Shown here in pieces: positions 25,587 through 36,200 of a stretch of 64,000 bases of DNA. The notes beneath the pieces are model-generated. The model ran no database searches. It worked only from the letters and a program-made list of their open reading frames with translations, and was not told the DNA's origin. This DNA is from Actinotalea endophytica (lineage in GTDB: Bacteria; Actinomycetota; Actinomycetes; Actinomycetales; Cellulomonadaceae). Location: NCBI RefSeq assembly GCF_025717005.1, contig NZ_JAOVZU010000002.1:95470-159469 (forward strand), in the 5' to 3' direction. Positions within the stretch are counted from its first letter, which is position 1; each line of letters opens with the position of its first letter. The translations under genes and the position numbers were made by a program.

Positions 25587-26351
25587 ATGAGCCGGCCCGC
25601 GACGTCGCGACCGGCCCGGGCTCTCCTCGCCGTGCTCGCGGTGTCGGCGCTGACAGCCTGCGCCGCGATCCAGGACGTGGCCGACCAGGTGCCGACCCCG
25701 CCCGGCCCGGCGATCACCGACTGGGTGCCGTCCGTCACCGCCGACCCCACCGACTCGGGGCTCGGCAACCTCTCCCCCGACGGGTTCGCCGTCGCGCAGC
25801 GCATGGCCGTACGGATCCGGAACGTCGGCTGCGGCACGCTGTCGACCGGCTCGGGCTTCGCGATCGACGCACGCACCCTGATCACCAACCGCCACGTGGT
25901 CGCCGACTCGGCCGAGCTCCAGGTCTCCACCTACGACGGCCGGGACATCCAGGTCAGCGGCGCGGCGACCGCCTCGCTCGCCGACCTCGCGGTCGTCCGC
26001 ACCGAGCAGGACCTGCCGGACCACCCCGAGCTCGCCGAGTCGGACCCGATCCTCGGCGACCCGGTCACCGTGGTCGGCTACCCCCTCGGCGGCGCGCTCA
26101 CCGTCACCAGCGGACGCGTGATCGGCACCACGACCGACCCGCTCAACGAGAGCCTCGGTGAGGTGCTCGTGACGGACGCCGAGGTCGAGCCCGGCAGCTC
26201 CGGGTCGGCAGCCCTCAACTCCGACGGCCAGGTCATCGGCGTCGTGTACGCGAAGAACGCCGCCGACCAGAGCTTCATCGTCCCGGTGAGCACGCTGCGG
26301 GACCTGCTCGCCGACGACGGGGCCTTCAGCCCGATCGCGAGCTGCGACTGA
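25587..26351 (+). CDS. Secreted trypsin-like serine protease, probable lipoprotein
   Basis: 254 residues. The signal peptide ends in a lipobox LTAC (Cys25), so it is probably lipid-anchored outside the membrane. The protease core has His103 (LITNRHVVADS), Asp133 (LADLAVV) and the Ser region EPGSSGSAAL (Ser205), with the usual GFAIDART strand before the His. Final GS rather than GG after the Ser is a small deviation. It resembles HtrA/DegP-like trypsin domains without PDZ. Preceded closely by the coiled-coil membrane gene. Confidence 0.88.
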   Translation: MSRPATSRPARALLAVLAVSALTACAAIQDVADQVPTPPGPAITDWVPSVTADPTDSGLGNLSPDGFAVAQRMAVRIRNVGCGTLSTGSGFAIDARTLITNRHVVADSAELQVSTYDGRDIQVSGAATASLADLAVVRTEQDLPDHPELAESDPILGDPVTVVGYPLGGALTVTSGRVIGTTTDPLNESLGEVLVTDAEVEPGSSGSAALNSDGQVIGVVYAKNAADQSFIVPVSTLRDLLADDGAFSPIASCD

Positions 26352-26352
26352 C

Positions 26353-26377
26353 CTCAGGCCACGCTGACCGGCCTGAG
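26353..26377. terminator. Stem-loop between convergent genes
   Basis: CTCAGGCC (26353-26360) and GGCCTGAG (26370-26377) form a perfect 8-bp stem with a 9-nt loop. It begins 1 nt after the protease stop and overlaps the end of the SseB-family gene, so it can serve both. Confidence 0.65.
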
Positions 26378-27118
26378 CTCGAGCGAGTCCACCTGGGCGA
26401 CCATCGGATCGCTCGCGAGCCGCGCGTTCACCCTGCCGAGGACCACCTCCAGGCCGGCCCGGTCCAGCCCGGCCGACAGCCCGACCAGGACGGCGACCTC
26501 GGCACGCCGACCCGGCTCGACCTCGACCGACCGCACCTCCGGCAGGTCCGCGAGGACGCGCTCGACCGCCGCCCGAACGTCCGCACGGACCCGGCCGTCG
26601 CGCACCGCGGGCTGCCACGGCAGCCCCGCGGCCAAGGCCTGCACGGCAGGCCGCGGGATCACCACGGTCACGGGCCCGCCCGGGTCGAGGACCACGAGCG
26701 GCCAACCCTCGGCCAGGGCCGACGCGGCGGCACGTGCGGCCGATGCGGGCATCGGACGTGCCCGCGGGCGCCACGCGGCAAGCGCAACGACACTGCTGAA
26801 GACCGGAAGGGCGGTACGTCCGTCGGGCGCCTGGAGCGCGACCACCGCGGTCTCGACCTCACGCTCCGCACCGAAACCCGCCGGCCCGTGGGCGCCGGGG
26901 CCGGCGCCGTCGGGCACCTCGTGCGCCAGCACGGGCACGAGCACCCTGGTCGGGGCGAGCGCCGCGACCACGTCGGCGAGGTCGGCGCGCCCGGCGGCGT
27001 GGTCGGCGAGCACCGCGGCGAGCACCGCGTCCGCCGAACCGTCGTCCGCCGCGAACGCCGAGACCGGAGGCAGCTCCCGGGGTCGGGTGCCGTCCTCACC
27101 GGGAAGCCCGCACCCCAC
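26354..27118 (-). CDS. SseB-family protein
   Basis: 254 residues. The N-terminal SseB-like domain contains LVPVLAH, TAVVALQAPDGRTALPVFSS and AEGWPLVVLDPGGP, typical of the family often found next to hisA/priA in actinobacteria. The C-terminal SseB-C-like part has LVGLSAGLDRAGLEVVLGRV. Despite the Salmonella name there is no sign of type III secretion. Function unknown. The GTG shares one base with the priA stop (TAGTG). Confidence 0.82.
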   Translation of the reverse strand: MGCGLPGEDGTRPRELPPVSAFAADDGSADAVLAAVLADHAAGRADLADVVAALAPTRVLVPVLAHEVPDGAGPGAHGPAGFGAEREVETAVVALQAPDGRTALPVFSSVVALAAWRPRARPMPASAARAAASALAEGWPLVVLDPGGPVTVVIPRPAVQALAAGLPWQPAVRDGRVRADVRAAVERVLADLPEVRSVEVEPGRRAEVAVLVGLSAGLDRAGLEVVLGRVNARLASDPMVAQVDSLELRPVSVA

Positions 27119-27852
27119 TACGGCCGCCCCGCGACGTCCAGCGCCTCGGGAAGAGTGAACGCTCCGGCGTACAACGCCTTGCCGACGATCGCTCCCTCGA
27201 CCCCGAGCGGGACGAGCTCACGCAGCGCAGCGAGATCCGCCAGCGTCGACACGCCACCCGAGGCGACGACCGGCGCACCGGTCCGGGCGCAGACCTCGCG
27301 CAGCAGGTCGAGGTTCGGCCCGCGCAGGGTGCCGTCCTTGGTCACGTCGGTGACCACGTAGCGCGAGCAGCCGGCTTCGTCCAGGCGTGCGAGGACCTCC
27401 CACAGGTCGCCGCCCTCCCTGGTCCAGCCGCGGGCCGCGAGCGTGGTGCCGCGCACGTCGAGCCCCACCGCGATCCGGTCACCGTGCTCGGCGATCGCAC
27501 GCGCGGTCCAGTCCGGGTTCTCGAGCGCGGCGGTGCCGAGGTTCACCCGGGTGCACCCGGTACCCAGGGCCCTGGCCAGCGACGCGTCGTCCCGGATGCC
27601 CCCCGACAGCTCGACCTTGACGTCGAGGGCACCGACCACCGCGGCGAGCAGGTCGGCGTTCGACCCGCGGCCGAACGCGGCGTCGAGGTCCACGAGGTGG
27701 ATCCACTCCGCACCGTCGGTCTGCCACTGCTGCGCGGCGGCGCGCGGGTCGCCGTAGGACGTCTCCGAGCCCGCCTCACCCTGCACCAGGCGAACCGCCT
27801 GGCCGTCGGCCACGTCGACCGCCGGCAGCAGCTCCAGTCGCGACATCGTCAT
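27118..27852 (-). CDS. priA: Phosphoribosyl isomerase (HisA/PriA)
   Basis: TIM-barrel isomerase of 244 residues. Actinobacterial PriA acts in both histidine (ProFAR isomerisation) and tryptophan (PRA isomerisation) synthesis; the bifunctional assignment is from lineage. The first catalytic Asp is in [19 protein letters not shown], the second in [26 protein letters not shown] and [14 protein letters not shown] are phosphate-binding loops. The ATG overlaps hisH (ATGA). No trpF is visible nearby. Confidence 0.95.
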   Translation of the reverse strand: MTMSRLELLPAVDVADGQAVRLVQGEAGSETSYGDPRAAAQQWQTDGAEWIHLVDLDAAFGRGSNADLLAAVVGALDVKVELSGGIRDDASLARALGTGCTRVNLGTAALENPDWTARAIAEHGDRIAVGLDVRGTTLAARGWTREGGDLWEVLARLDEAGCSRYVVTDVTKDGTLRGPNLDLLREVCARTGAPVVASGGVSTLADLAALRELVPLGVEGAIVGKALYAGAFTLPEALDVAGRP

Positions 27853-28487
27853 CCCTTCAGACCACGGACCCAGGCGGACAGCAGCTCCGCGCCGACGTCA
27901 CCGGACTTCTCCGGGTGGAACTGGGTCGCGGCGAGCGGCCCGTTCTCGACCGCGGCGACGAACCGCTCGCCGTGCTCGGACCAGGTCACCTTCGGCTCGG
28001 CGAACCGGCCGCCACCCAGCGGCGAGAACGAGCGGGCCGCGTACGAGTGCACGAAGTAGAAGCGTTCGCCGGCCAGGCCGTCGAAGAGCACCGAGTCGGC
28101 CGGCGGGTCGACCGGGGACCAACCCATGTGCGGCACGACCGGTGCGTCCAGACGGTCGACGACACCGGGCCACTCCCCCAGGCCCTCGGTCCGCTCGCCG
28201 TGCTCGACGCCCGCGTCGAACATGATCTGCATCCCGACGCAGATGCCGAGCACCGGACGCCCACCGGCCAGTCGCCGGTCGACGATCTGGTCGCCCCGCA
28301 CCGCACGCAGACCGGACATCACCGCGGCGAACGCGCCGACGCCGGGGACCACCAGGCCGTCGGCCGCCATGGCCGCGTCATGGTCGGCGGTGAGCTCCAC
28401 GTCGGCCCCCACGCGCGCGAGCGCGCGCTGCGCGGAGCGGACGTTGCCGAAGCCGTAGTCCAGCACGACGACACGGGGAGCAGGCAC
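27849..28487 (-). CDS. hisH: Imidazole glycerol phosphate synthase, glutamine amidotransferase subunit
   Basis: 212 residues. Class-I amidotransferase with the nucleophile Cys in [12 protein letters not shown] and the His/Glu pair in [23 protein letters not shown] opens the protein. It feeds ammonia to HisF, which is not found in this window. The GTG at 28487 is placed 6 nt after a TAGACT hexamer, indicating its own leaderless promoter. The previous gene ends 67 nt upstream. Confidence 0.96.
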   Translation of the reverse strand: MPAPRVVVLDYGFGNVRSAQRALARVGADVELTADHDAAMAADGLVVPGVGAFAAVMSGLRAVRGDQIVDRRLAGGRPVLGICVGMQIMFDAGVEHGERTEGLGEWPGVVDRLDAPVVPHMGWSPVDPPADSVLFDGLAGERFYFVHSYAARSFSPLGGGRFAEPKVTWSEHGERFVAAVENGPLAATQFHPEKSGDVGAELLSAWVRGLKG

Positions 28488-28493
28488 CGCGCG

Positions 28494-28499
28494 AGTCTA
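28494..28499 (-). promoter_or_regulatory. Internal -10 box, leaderless hisH promoter
   Basis: TAGACT on the minus strand ends 6 nt before the hisH GTG. The same hexamer occurs before hisD. It implies that hisH-priA-sseB can be transcribed apart from hisDCB. Confidence 0.5.
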
Positions 28500-28554
28500 T
28501 CCGCGGGCCCATGGACGGGCCGGACCGTCCGCGCTCCGGGCGCCGACGGTGGTC

Positions 28555-29016
28555 TCAGCGCGCCTTGCGGGCCGCACGGGCCGCCGAGGCGAGCATGCGC
28601 GTCGCCTTCCAGCGCCCGAGCCCGGCCGAGCTGACCACGCCGCCCAGGTCGGCCACGGCGACCGTACCGAGCAACAGACCCTCGAGCTCGGGCGGTGCCC
28701 CGTCCAGAAGCAGGCCGGGGGCGACCTCCGTGGTCGCCGAACCGCCGGACCAGCGGGTCGCGACCAGCGCGCCGTCGCGGCGCACGACGAGCAGCACCGG
28801 CGTGTTCGACAGCAGTCTCGAGATCGCCTCGGCGGCCTGCTCGGGCTCGCCCGGCTCGGTCCGACGGCACACCGCGAGCGCCCCGACCGGCGTTGGCGCC
28901 GCGTCGACCTCGACGCCGGCGAGCGCGCACGCCGCCGCGAGCGGGGCCGGGTCGGCCACCTGCGTGACGACGACCGCGACCACCCCGGCCGTCGGGTCGG
29001 CGGGACCGTCGGTCAC
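28555..29016 (-). CDS. Conserved hypothetical protein within the his operon
   Basis: 153 residues, not recognised. It has an alternating hydrophobic/Ala-Val-rich composition ([28 protein letters not shown]) suggesting an alpha/beta fold, and ends in a basic Ala-rich helix ([17 protein letters not shown]). No signal peptide or membrane helix. The GTG overlaps the hisB stop as GTGA, so it is translationally coupled to hisB. Location hints at a role linked to histidine synthesis, without direct evidence. Confidence 0.75.
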   Translation of the reverse strand: MTDGPADPTAGVVAVVVTQVADPAPLAAACALAGVEVDAAPTPVGALAVCRRTEPGEPEQAAEAISRLLSNTPVLLVVRRDGALVATRWSGGSATTEVAPGLLLDGAPPELEGLLLGTVAVADLGGVVSSAGLGRWKATRMLASAARAARKAR

Positions 29017-29618
29017 AGGCTGCCCTTCGTGGACGGCACGCCCTGGACGCGTGGGTCGAGCGCGACCGCCTGGCGCAGGGCTCGGGCGAGCGCCTTGAAC
29101 TGCGCCTCGACGATGTGGTGCGGGTCGCGCCCGGACAGCACTCGCACGTGCAGGCAGATCGCCGCGTGGTGCGCGATCGACTCCAGCACGTGGCCGGTCA
29201 ACGAGCCGGTGAAGTGCCCGCCGATGAGGTGGTACGCCTGGCCCTCCGGCTCACCGGTGTGCACGCAGTACGGCCGCCCGGACACGTCCACGACCGCCTG
29301 CGCGAGCGCCTCGTCGAGCGGCACGAGCGCGTCCCCGAACCGGGCGATGCCGGCCTTGTCGCCGAGCGCGACCCGCAGCGCCTCGCCGAGCGCGATCGCG
29401 ACGTCCTCGACCGTGTGGTGGGCGTCGATGTGGGTGTCGCCGGTGGCCCGCACCACCAGGTCGATCAGCGAGTGCTTGCCCAGCGCCGTGAGCATGTGGT
29501 CGTAGAACGGCACGCTCGTGGAGATGTCGGTGCGGCCCGTGCCGTCGAGGTCCATCTCGACGTGCACGCTCGACTCCGAGGTCGAACGGTCGATCACCGC
29601 GGTGCGAGTCCCGCTCAC
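29013..29618 (-). CDS. hisB: Imidazoleglycerol-phosphate dehydratase
   Basis: 201 residues, the monofunctional type. The two metal-binding His motifs are [17 protein letters not shown] and [13 protein letters not shown], with [17 protein letters not shown] between the start and the first motif. The GTG at 29618 overlaps the hisC stop (GTGA), and its own stop overlaps the hypothetical gene. Confidence 0.97.
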   Translation of the reverse strand: MSGTRTAVIDRSTSESSVHVEMDLDGTGRTDISTSVPFYDHMLTALGKHSLIDLVVRATGDTHIDAHHTVEDVAIALGEALRVALGDKAGIARFGDALVPLDEALAQAVVDVSGRPYCVHTGEPEGQAYHLIGGHFTGSLTGHVLESIAHHAAICLHVRVLSGRDPHHIVEAQFKALARALRQAVALDPRVQGVPSTKGSL

Positions 29619-30736
29619 AGTCCAGCCACCTCCACCAGCGCGGCCTTGAAGGCCGCGGTCTCCTCGGGCGTGCCCACGCTCACCCGCAACCAGCCGTGCG
29701 GGCCGGTCTCCCGGATCAGCACACCCCGGTCCAGCAGACCCTGCCAGATCGAGTGCCGGTCGTCGAACACCCCGAACAGCACGAAGTTCGCGTCCGAGTC
29801 CGCCACCTGCAGGCCACGGCCCTGGAGCCAGGTCACGAGCGCGTCGCGCTCGCGACGCAACCCCTCGACCTGGGCCATCAGCTCGGTCGCGTGGCCGAGC
29901 GCCGCCCGAGCCACGGCCTGCGTCACCGCGGACAGGTGGTACGGCAGCCGCACCACGCGCAGGGCATCGACCAGCGGCGTCCCCGCAGCGAGGTAGCCGA
30001 GCCGGGCGCCCGCCATGCCGAACGCCTTGGACATCGTCCGGCTGACCGCGAGGTGCGGGTGGTCCGCGAGCAGCGTCAGGGCCGACGGCGTGCCGACCCG
30101 GCGGAACTCGGCGTAGGCCTCGTCGACGACCACGACGCAGCCGCCCGGGACCTGGGCGGCTGCGGCCAGCACCCCGGTCACGACCTCGAGCGGCAGGGCG
30201 GTCCCGGTCGGATTGTTGGGGCTCGCCAGCAGCACGACGCTCGGCCGGACCTGGGCGATCATCGCCGTCGCGTGGTCGACGTCGAGCGAGAAGTCCGTCT
30301 CGCGCCGTCCGGTGACCCACTCGGTCGAGGTGTCCCGCGCGTACTCCGGGTACATCGAGTAGGTGGGTGCGAACGACAGTGCGGTCCGGCCCGGTCCGCC
30401 GAACGCCTGCAGCAGGTGCAGCATGACCTCGTTCGAGCCGTTCGCAGCCCAGAGCTGCGCGGGGTCGAGCCGCACCGCCGACTCGCGGTGCAGGTAGTCC
30501 GCGAGGTCCGCGCGGAGCTCGGCGAAGTCGCGGTCGGGGTACCGGTTCAGGCCGTGCGCGGCCGCCTCGACGGCGGACGCGATGTCGGCGACCACGGAGG
30601 CGGACGGCGGGTACGGGTTCTCGTTGACGTTGAGCCGCACCGGGACGTCGAGCTGCGGCGCGCCGTACGGCTCCAGACCGGCGAGCTCGGGACGCAGCGG
30701 CAGGCGGGGCTGGCTGTCGGGCACGGCCACGATCAT
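29615..30736 (-). CDS. hisC: Histidinol-phosphate aminotransferase
   Basis: PLP enzyme of fold type I, 373 residues. [11 protein letters not shown] near the N-terminus, [25 protein letters not shown] and the PLP Lys motif [18 protein letters not shown] are clear. ATG at 30736 overlaps the stop of the upstream membrane protein gene as ATGA. Confidence 0.96.
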   Translation of the reverse strand: MIVAVPDSQPRLPLRPELAGLEPYGAPQLDVPVRLNVNENPYPPSASVVADIASAVEAAAHGLNRYPDRDFAELRADLADYLHRESAVRLDPAQLWAANGSNEVMLHLLQAFGGPGRTALSFAPTYSMYPEYARDTSTEWVTGRRETDFSLDVDHATAMIAQVRPSVVLLASPNNPTGTALPLEVVTGVLAAAAQVPGGCVVVVDEAYAEFRRVGTPSALTLLADHPHLAVSRTMSKAFGMAGARLGYLAAGTPLVDALRVVRLPYHLSAVTQAVARAALGHATELMAQVEGLRRERDALVTWLQGRGLQVADSDANFVLFGVFDDRHSIWQGLLDRGVLIRETGPHGWLRVSVGTPEETAAFKAALVEVAGL

Positions 30737-31380
30737 AGGGAGGGTGCGAGGTCGAGCACGCGCCGCCCGTCGCGCTCGACGAAGCCGACCGCTCGCAGAT
30801 AGCTCTCGGACGACGCCATGCCCGGCGACGCGACGACCGTGGTCGTGCCGAGTGCGGCGAACGGGCCGTCGGCCCGGAACACGAACTCGCCGGGGGTGAA
30901 GTCGCGGTACGCCGGGAGCACGTAGTCGAGGAGCACCTGCTGCTCGCCCGCGTCGTCCCCGACCGCGCTGAGCACCACCCCGACGACGTGGTCCGACGTG
31001 GAGACCACGAAGGCGTGGTCCGCACGCGCTGCGAGGTCGGCGGCCGGCACCTCGGCCAGGTCGGGGTTGAACCGTCGGATGTCGCCCTCGTGCCGCTCGA
31101 GCAGGTGGTGCAGGAAGGGCTCGTCGAGCTGCATCGTGACGGCGTCGTACACCCGGGCGTCGTGCCGTTCGCGCAGCAGCCGGGCGATCGCCCAGAGGTT
31201 GATGGCGACCAGCACGACGTTCATCGCGACCATCGGCCAGACACCGAGCACGGCGTTGTACCCGATCAGCACCACGCAGGCGACCGAGTTGAGCACGCGC
31301 AGACGCATCAGGCGGGTCTGCAGCAACGACAGCACGAGCAGGGCCGAACCGGCCCAGCCGATGATCTCCAGCCAGGGCAT
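30733..31380 (-). CDS. YgjV-like membrane protein with extra C-terminal domain, inside the his operon
   Basis: 215 residues. The first ~75 form three predicted membrane helices and resemble the YgjV inner-membrane family ([36 protein letters not shown]). The remaining ~140 residues form a soluble domain of unknown type, with [14 protein letters not shown] and [18 protein letters not shown]. The latter pattern is reminiscent of acyltransferase-like folds but no catalytic motif is certain. GAGGAG lies 5 nt before the ATG. It overlaps hisC as ATGA. Confidence 0.72.
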   Translation of the reverse strand: MPWLEIIGWAGSALLVLSLLQTRLMRLRVLNSVACVVLIGYNAVLGVWPMVAMNVVLVAINLWAIARLLRERHDARVYDAVTMQLDEPFLHHLLERHEGDIRRFNPDLAEVPAADLAARADHAFVVSTSDHVVGVVLSAVGDDAGEQQVLLDYVLPAYRDFTPGEFVFRADGPFAALGTTTVVASPGMASSESYLRAVGFVERDGRRVLDLAPSL

Positions 31381-31427
31381 CGTGGCTCCTCAGAGAAGGA
31401 CGGCCGCGTGTCCGCGACCGGGCAGGG

Positions 31428-32747
31428 TCAGCGGAAGCGGGCCTCGACGGCCTCGCCGTGCGCCGGCAGGTCCTCGGCCGCGGCGATCGCCACGATCCGC
31501 TCACGGAGTTCCGCGAGCCCGCCCTCGTCGTACTCGACCTGCTGCACGGCGCGCATGAAGCTGTGCACGCCGAGCCCGCTCGCGTAGTGCGCGCAGCCCC
31601 CGGTCGGCAGCACGTGGTTGGAGCCCGCCATGTAGTCGCCGAGCGACACCGGCGCGTACGGGCCGACGAAGATCGCGCCGGCGCTGGTGACCTGCTCGGC
31701 CACCTCCGAGGCGTCGGCGGTCTGGATCTCGAGGTGCTCGGCGCCGTAGGCGTTGACCACCGCGAGGCCGGCAGCGAGGTCGTCGACGAGCACGATCGCG
31801 GACTGCGGGCCGCCCAGGGCCGTGGTGACGCGGTCGGAGTGCTTGGTCGCGGCGACCACGTCCGGGAGCAGCGCCTCCACCCGGTCGGCCAGGCCGATGT
31901 CCGGCGTGACCAGGACGGATGCCGAGGTCGGGCCGTGCTCGGCCTGGGAGACCAGGTCGGCCGCGACGTGCTGCGGGTCCGCGGTGCCGTCCGCCAGGAT
32001 CGCGATCTCGGTCGGCCCCGCCTCGGAGTCGATCCCGACCGCGCCGCGCACCAGGCGCTTGGCGGCCGTCACGTACTGGTTGCCCGGGCCGGTGATCACG
32101 TCGACCGGCTCGCAGAGCACCTCACCGTCCTGCGGCAGCTCACCGGCAGCGCCGTAGGCGAGCATCGCGATCGCCTGCGCGCCCCCGACCGCGTACACCT
32201 CCTCGACGCCGAGCAGCCGGCACGCCGCGAGGATCGTCGGGTGCGGCAGCCCGTCGGCCTGCGGCGGGCTGGTCACCACGAGCGAGGCGACCCCGGCCTC
32301 CTGCGCAGGAACGACGTTCATCACCACGGACGACGGGTACACCGCCAGCCCGCCCGGGACGTACAGGCCGACCCGCCGGACCGGCATCCAGCGCTGCCGC
32401 ACGACCGCACCGGGTGCGAACTCGATCCGGAACCCGGCCGGCCGCTGCTGGGCGTGCACCGCGCGGCTGCGGCGGATCGACATCTCCAGGGCCGAGCGGA
32501 CCCGCGGCGCGAGCGCCTCGAGCGCGTCGGCGAGCGCCTGCTCGGGGACCCGCAGGTTCTCCGGCCGGACGCCGTCGAAACGCTCGGACACGTCCCGCAG
32601 CGCCGCCGCACCACGCGCGCGCACGTCGGCGATCACCGGGGCGACCTGGTCGGCGACGTGGGCGACGTCCACCTCCGGACGCGGCAGCACGCCGGCGAGG
32701 GCACGGGCGGACAGGGGACGGCCACGGAGGTCGATGCGGGAGATCAC
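31428..32747 (-). CDS. hisD: Histidinol dehydrogenase
   Basis: Zinc enzyme catalysing the last two oxidations to histidine, 439 residues. Blocks: [70 protein letters not shown] and [18 protein letters not shown]. The GTG at 32747 is 7 nt after TAGACT, so the message appears leaderless. First gene of the his operon. hisG, hisE, hisF and hisI are not in the window. Confidence 0.97.
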   Translation of the reverse strand: MISRIDLRGRPLSARALAGVLPRPEVDVAHVADQVAPVIADVRARGAAALRDVSERFDGVRPENLRVPEQALADALEALAPRVRSALEMSIRRSRAVHAQQRPAGFRIEFAPGAVVRQRWMPVRRVGLYVPGGLAVYPSSVVMNVVPAQEAGVASLVVTSPPQADGLPHPTILAACRLLGVEEVYAVGGAQAIAMLAYGAAGELPQDGEVLCEPVDVITGPGNQYVTAAKRLVRGAVGIDSEAGPTEIAILADGTADPQHVAADLVSQAEHGPTSASVLVTPDIGLADRVEALLPDVVAATKHSDRVTTALGGPQSAIVLVDDLAAGLAVVNAYGAEHLEIQTADASEVAEQVTSAGAIFVGPYAPVSLGDYMAGSNHVLPTGGCAHYASGLGVHSFMRAVQQVEYDEGGLAELRERIVAIAAAEDLPAHGEAVEARFR

Positions 32748-32754
32748 CCGCCCG

Positions 32755-32760
32755 AGTCTA
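32755..32760 (-). promoter_or_regulatory. -10 box of leaderless hisD promoter
   Basis: TAGACT on the minus strand ends 7 nt before the hisD GTG. It is identical to the box before hisH. No ribosome-binding site fits in the gap. Confidence 0.5.
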
Positions 32761-32776
32761 GGAGGGTCGGGGGTGC

Positions 32777-33184
32777 TCAGCGCACCATGTAGTCCGACCC
32801 GATCACCCGGTCCACGGTGACCGCGAGCACCACCCGACGGGGGTCGGCCTCCAGGGTGTGGTGCCGGCGCGCGTGGCGACGTTCCGCGTCGGCCACGTCG
32901 GCGGGGTCCCGCGAGACGGTGGCGACGCCCTCGAGCGTGAGCCAGCGCCCGCCCGAGACCTGGCACACCGCGGCGCGGGCCTCGATCCCCGACACGCCGG
33001 CCGACTCGACGTTGCGCACCTTGGCCGACCCGTCCCGTGTGGTGACCAGCACGCGGCCGGTCGACGGGTCCCAGGTCGGCGCGACGGGGACGACGTGCGG
33101 CGTGCCGTCCGGGCGGATCGTGGTGAGCGTCGCCAGGTGTCGTTCGGTGAGGAACACGAGCTGCTCGGGCGTGAGGCGGATCAC
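32777..33184 (-). CDS. PPOX-class flavin/F420-dependent oxidase-like protein
   Basis: 135 residues of the split beta-barrel pyridoxamine-phosphate-oxidase fold. [27 protein letters not shown] and [15 protein letters not shown] match the small actinobacterial PPOX/F420 enzymes. [10 protein letters not shown] is the typical later strand. Cofactor (FMN or F420) and substrate cannot be told. GTG start at 33184. Stands between dnaE and hisD. Confidence 0.83.
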   Translation of the reverse strand: MIRLTPEQLVFLTERHLATLTTIRPDGTPHVVPVAPTWDPSTGRVLVTTRDGSAKVRNVESAGVSGIEARAAVCQVSGGRWLTLEGVATVSRDPADVADAERRHARRHHTLEADPRRVVLAVTVDRVIGSDYMVR

Positions 33185-33200
33185 CGTCCGAGCCTGCCAT

Positions 33201-33216
33201 CCCGGCGCGCGCCGGG
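33201..33216. terminator. Short GC stem-loop after dnaE
   Basis: CCCGGC and GCCGGG pair around GCGC (33201-33216), 17 nt after the dnaE stop on the minus strand and before the PPOX gene. A weak intrinsic terminator candidate without a U-run. Confidence 0.4.
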
Positions 33217-33233
33217 CAGCCGCACCGCGACCG

Positions 33234-36200
33234 TCACGCGAGGCAGTTCGGGCCGAGCAGCGCCTTGAGGTCGCCGTACAGCGCGGGGCTCCGCTCGATC
33301 CGCAGGCCGTGGTCGAGCCGCATGACGGTCGACCGACCCGGCTGGGTCAGGCGCAGGTGCACGTCGGTGACACCCGGGTGGTCGGCGAGGATCTCCCGGA
33401 GCTTCTCCACGATCGGCGGCGTGCACCGGGTGACCGGAATCGAGATGGTCACCGGGCGCTCGTCGACGGCGGTGACGTCCGGCAGCGACACCTCCATCGC
33501 CTGGAGCTGGATCGTGTCGTCCCGGCGACGCACCCGGCCGCGCACGGTGAGCACGGCGTCCTCGAGCAAGGTCGTGGTGTACGCGAGGTACGTCTCGCCG
33601 AAGAACAGCACCTCGACCGAGCCGTCCAGGTCCTCGAGGCTGAGCGACGCCCACGGGTTCCCGTTCTTGCTCATCCGTCGCTGCAGGTTGGTGACGAGCC
33701 CGCAGACGGTGACCGTGGAGTTCTCGGCGCGCGTCTCGTCCGCGTGCAGCGCGGCCAGCGAGCAGTCCGCCGCCTGCGCGAGCACGTGCTCGAGCCCGGA
33801 GAGCGGGTGGTCGGACACGTAGAGCCCGAGCATCTCCCGCTCGAACGCGAGGAGCTGCTTCTTGTCCCACTCGGGCACGTCGGGGACGCTGACCGAGAAG
33901 CCCTCGTCCGGCGTGGCGCCGAGGTCGGCGAACAGGTCGAACTGCCCCTCGGCCTCCTTGCGCTTGACCCCGATCACCGAGTCCACCGCCTGCTCGTGGA
34001 CGAGCATGAGCGAGCGCCTGCGGTGGCCGAGCGAGTCGAACGCACCGGCCTTGACCAGCGACTCGATGGTGCGCTTGTTGCAGACCACGGCGGGGACCTT
34101 GTCCAGGAAGTCCTGGAACGAGGTGAACCGGCCCTTGGTCTCGCGGGCCCGGACGATCTCCTCCACGACGTTGGCGCCGACGTTGCGGACCGCGGTGAGG
34201 CCGAAGCGGATGTCCGCCCGGACGGCGGTGAAGTTCGCCGACGAGGAGTTCACGTCCGGCGGCAGCACCGTGATGCCCATCCGGCGGCACTCGGCGAGGT
34301 ACAGCGCGGACTTGTCCTTGTCGTCCCGGACCGAGGTGAGCAGACCTGCCATGTACTCGGTCGGGTAGTTCGCCTTGAGGAAGGCCGTCCAGTAGGAGAT
34401 CACCCCGTACGCGGCCGAGTGGGCCTTGTTGAACGCGTAGCCCGCGAACGGCACGAGCACGTCCCAGACCGCCTGGATCGCGCCGTCGGTGTAGCCGCGC
34501 TCACGCATGCCGGCCTGGAACGGCACGAACTCCTTGTCGAGGATCTCCTTCTTCTTCTTGCCCATCGCGCGACGCAGCAGGTCGGCCTGGCCGAGCGAGT
34601 AGCCCGCGAGCACCTGGGCGGCCTTCTGCACCTGCTCCTGGTAGACCACCAGGCCGTAGGTCTCGTCGAGCACGTCGGCGAGCGGCTCGACCAGCTCGGG
34701 GTGGATCGGCTCGACCTGCTGCAGACCGTTCTTGCGCAGCGCGTAGTTGGTGTGCGAGTTCATCCCCATCGGGCCCGGCCGGTACAGCGCGATGACCGCG
34801 GAGATGTCGTCGAAGTTGTCCGGCCGCATCTGCCGCAGCAGGGCACGCATCGGCCCGCCGTCGAGCTGGAACACCCCGAGGGTGTCGCCGCGGCCGAGCA
34901 GGTCGTAGGTCGGCGGGTCGTCGAGCGGGACGTCCTCGATGACGAGCTCGGGCTTGCCGTTGGCGCGGATGTTGTCCAGCGCGTCGTCGAGGATCGTCAG
35001 GTTGCGCAGCCCGAGGAAGTCCATCTTGATCAGCCCGAGCGCCTCGGCACCGGGCTGGTCGAACTGCGTGATGATCGCGCCGTCCTGCGGGCGCTTCATG
35101 ATCGGGATGATGTCGATCAGCGGCTCGCTGGACATGATGACGCCCGCCGCGTGCACGCCCCACTGACGCTTGAGGCCTTCGAGGCCACGCGCCGTCTCGA
35201 GGACCTTCTGCGCGTCCGGGTCCGCGGCGACGACCTGCCGGAACTCCTCCGCCTCGGCGTACCGCTCGTGCTTCTGGTCGTACATCCCGCTGAGCGGGAT
35301 GTCCTTGCCCATCACCGGGGGCGGCATCGCCTTGGTGAGCTTCTCACCCATCGCGAACGGGTAGCCGAGCACGCGCGACGCGTCCTTGAGCGCCTGCTTG
35401 GCCTTGATCGTGCCGTAGGTGACGATCTGGGCCACCCGGTCGTCGCCGTACTTCTCGGTGACGTACCGGATCACCTCACCACGGCGGCGCTCGTCGAAGT
35501 CCACGTCGACGTCGGGCCACGACACGCGCTCCGGGTTCAGGAACCGCTCGAAGATCAGGCCGTGGGCCAGCGGGTCGAGCTCGGTGATGCCCATCGCGTA
35601 GGCGACCATCGAGCCCGCGGCCGACCCACGCCCCGGACCGACCCGGATGCCCTGCGCCTTCGCCCAGTTGATGAAGTCCGCGACGACGAGGAAGTACCCC
35701 GCGAAGCCGAGCTGCGTGATGACCCCGGTCTCGTAGTCCGCCTGGGCGCGCACCGCGTCGGACACGCCGGCCGGGTACCGCCGGCGCAGCCCGGTCTCGA
35801 TCTCCTTGACGAACCAGGACTGCTCGTCCTCGCCGGCCGGGACCGGGAACTTCGGCATGTAGTTCGCCGAGGTGTTGAACGCGACGTCGCACCGCTCGGC
35901 GATCAGCAGGGTGTTGTCGCACGCCTCCGGGTACTCGCTCCAGAGGTCGCGCATCTCCCGCGCGGTCCACAGGTAGAACGAGTCGCTCGAGAACGCGAAC
36001 CGCGTGCCGCCCTGGTCGTAGGTCGGCTCGAGCAGCGTCGAGCCGGACTGCACCGCGAGCAGCGCCTCGTGGGCGTGCGCGTCCTCCTTGCGCGTGTAGT
36101 GCGAGTCGTTGCTCGCGACCAGCGGGGCGCCGATGTGCTTGGCGAGCCTGAGCAGGTCCGGCATCGCCCGCCGCTCGATGTCGATCCCGTGGTCCATCAG

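Noticed and set aside
26354..27118. Type III secretion translocon protein (by the SseB name)
   Set aside because: Only the domain name is shared. No secretion genes, and the family is common next to hisA/priA in actinobacteria.
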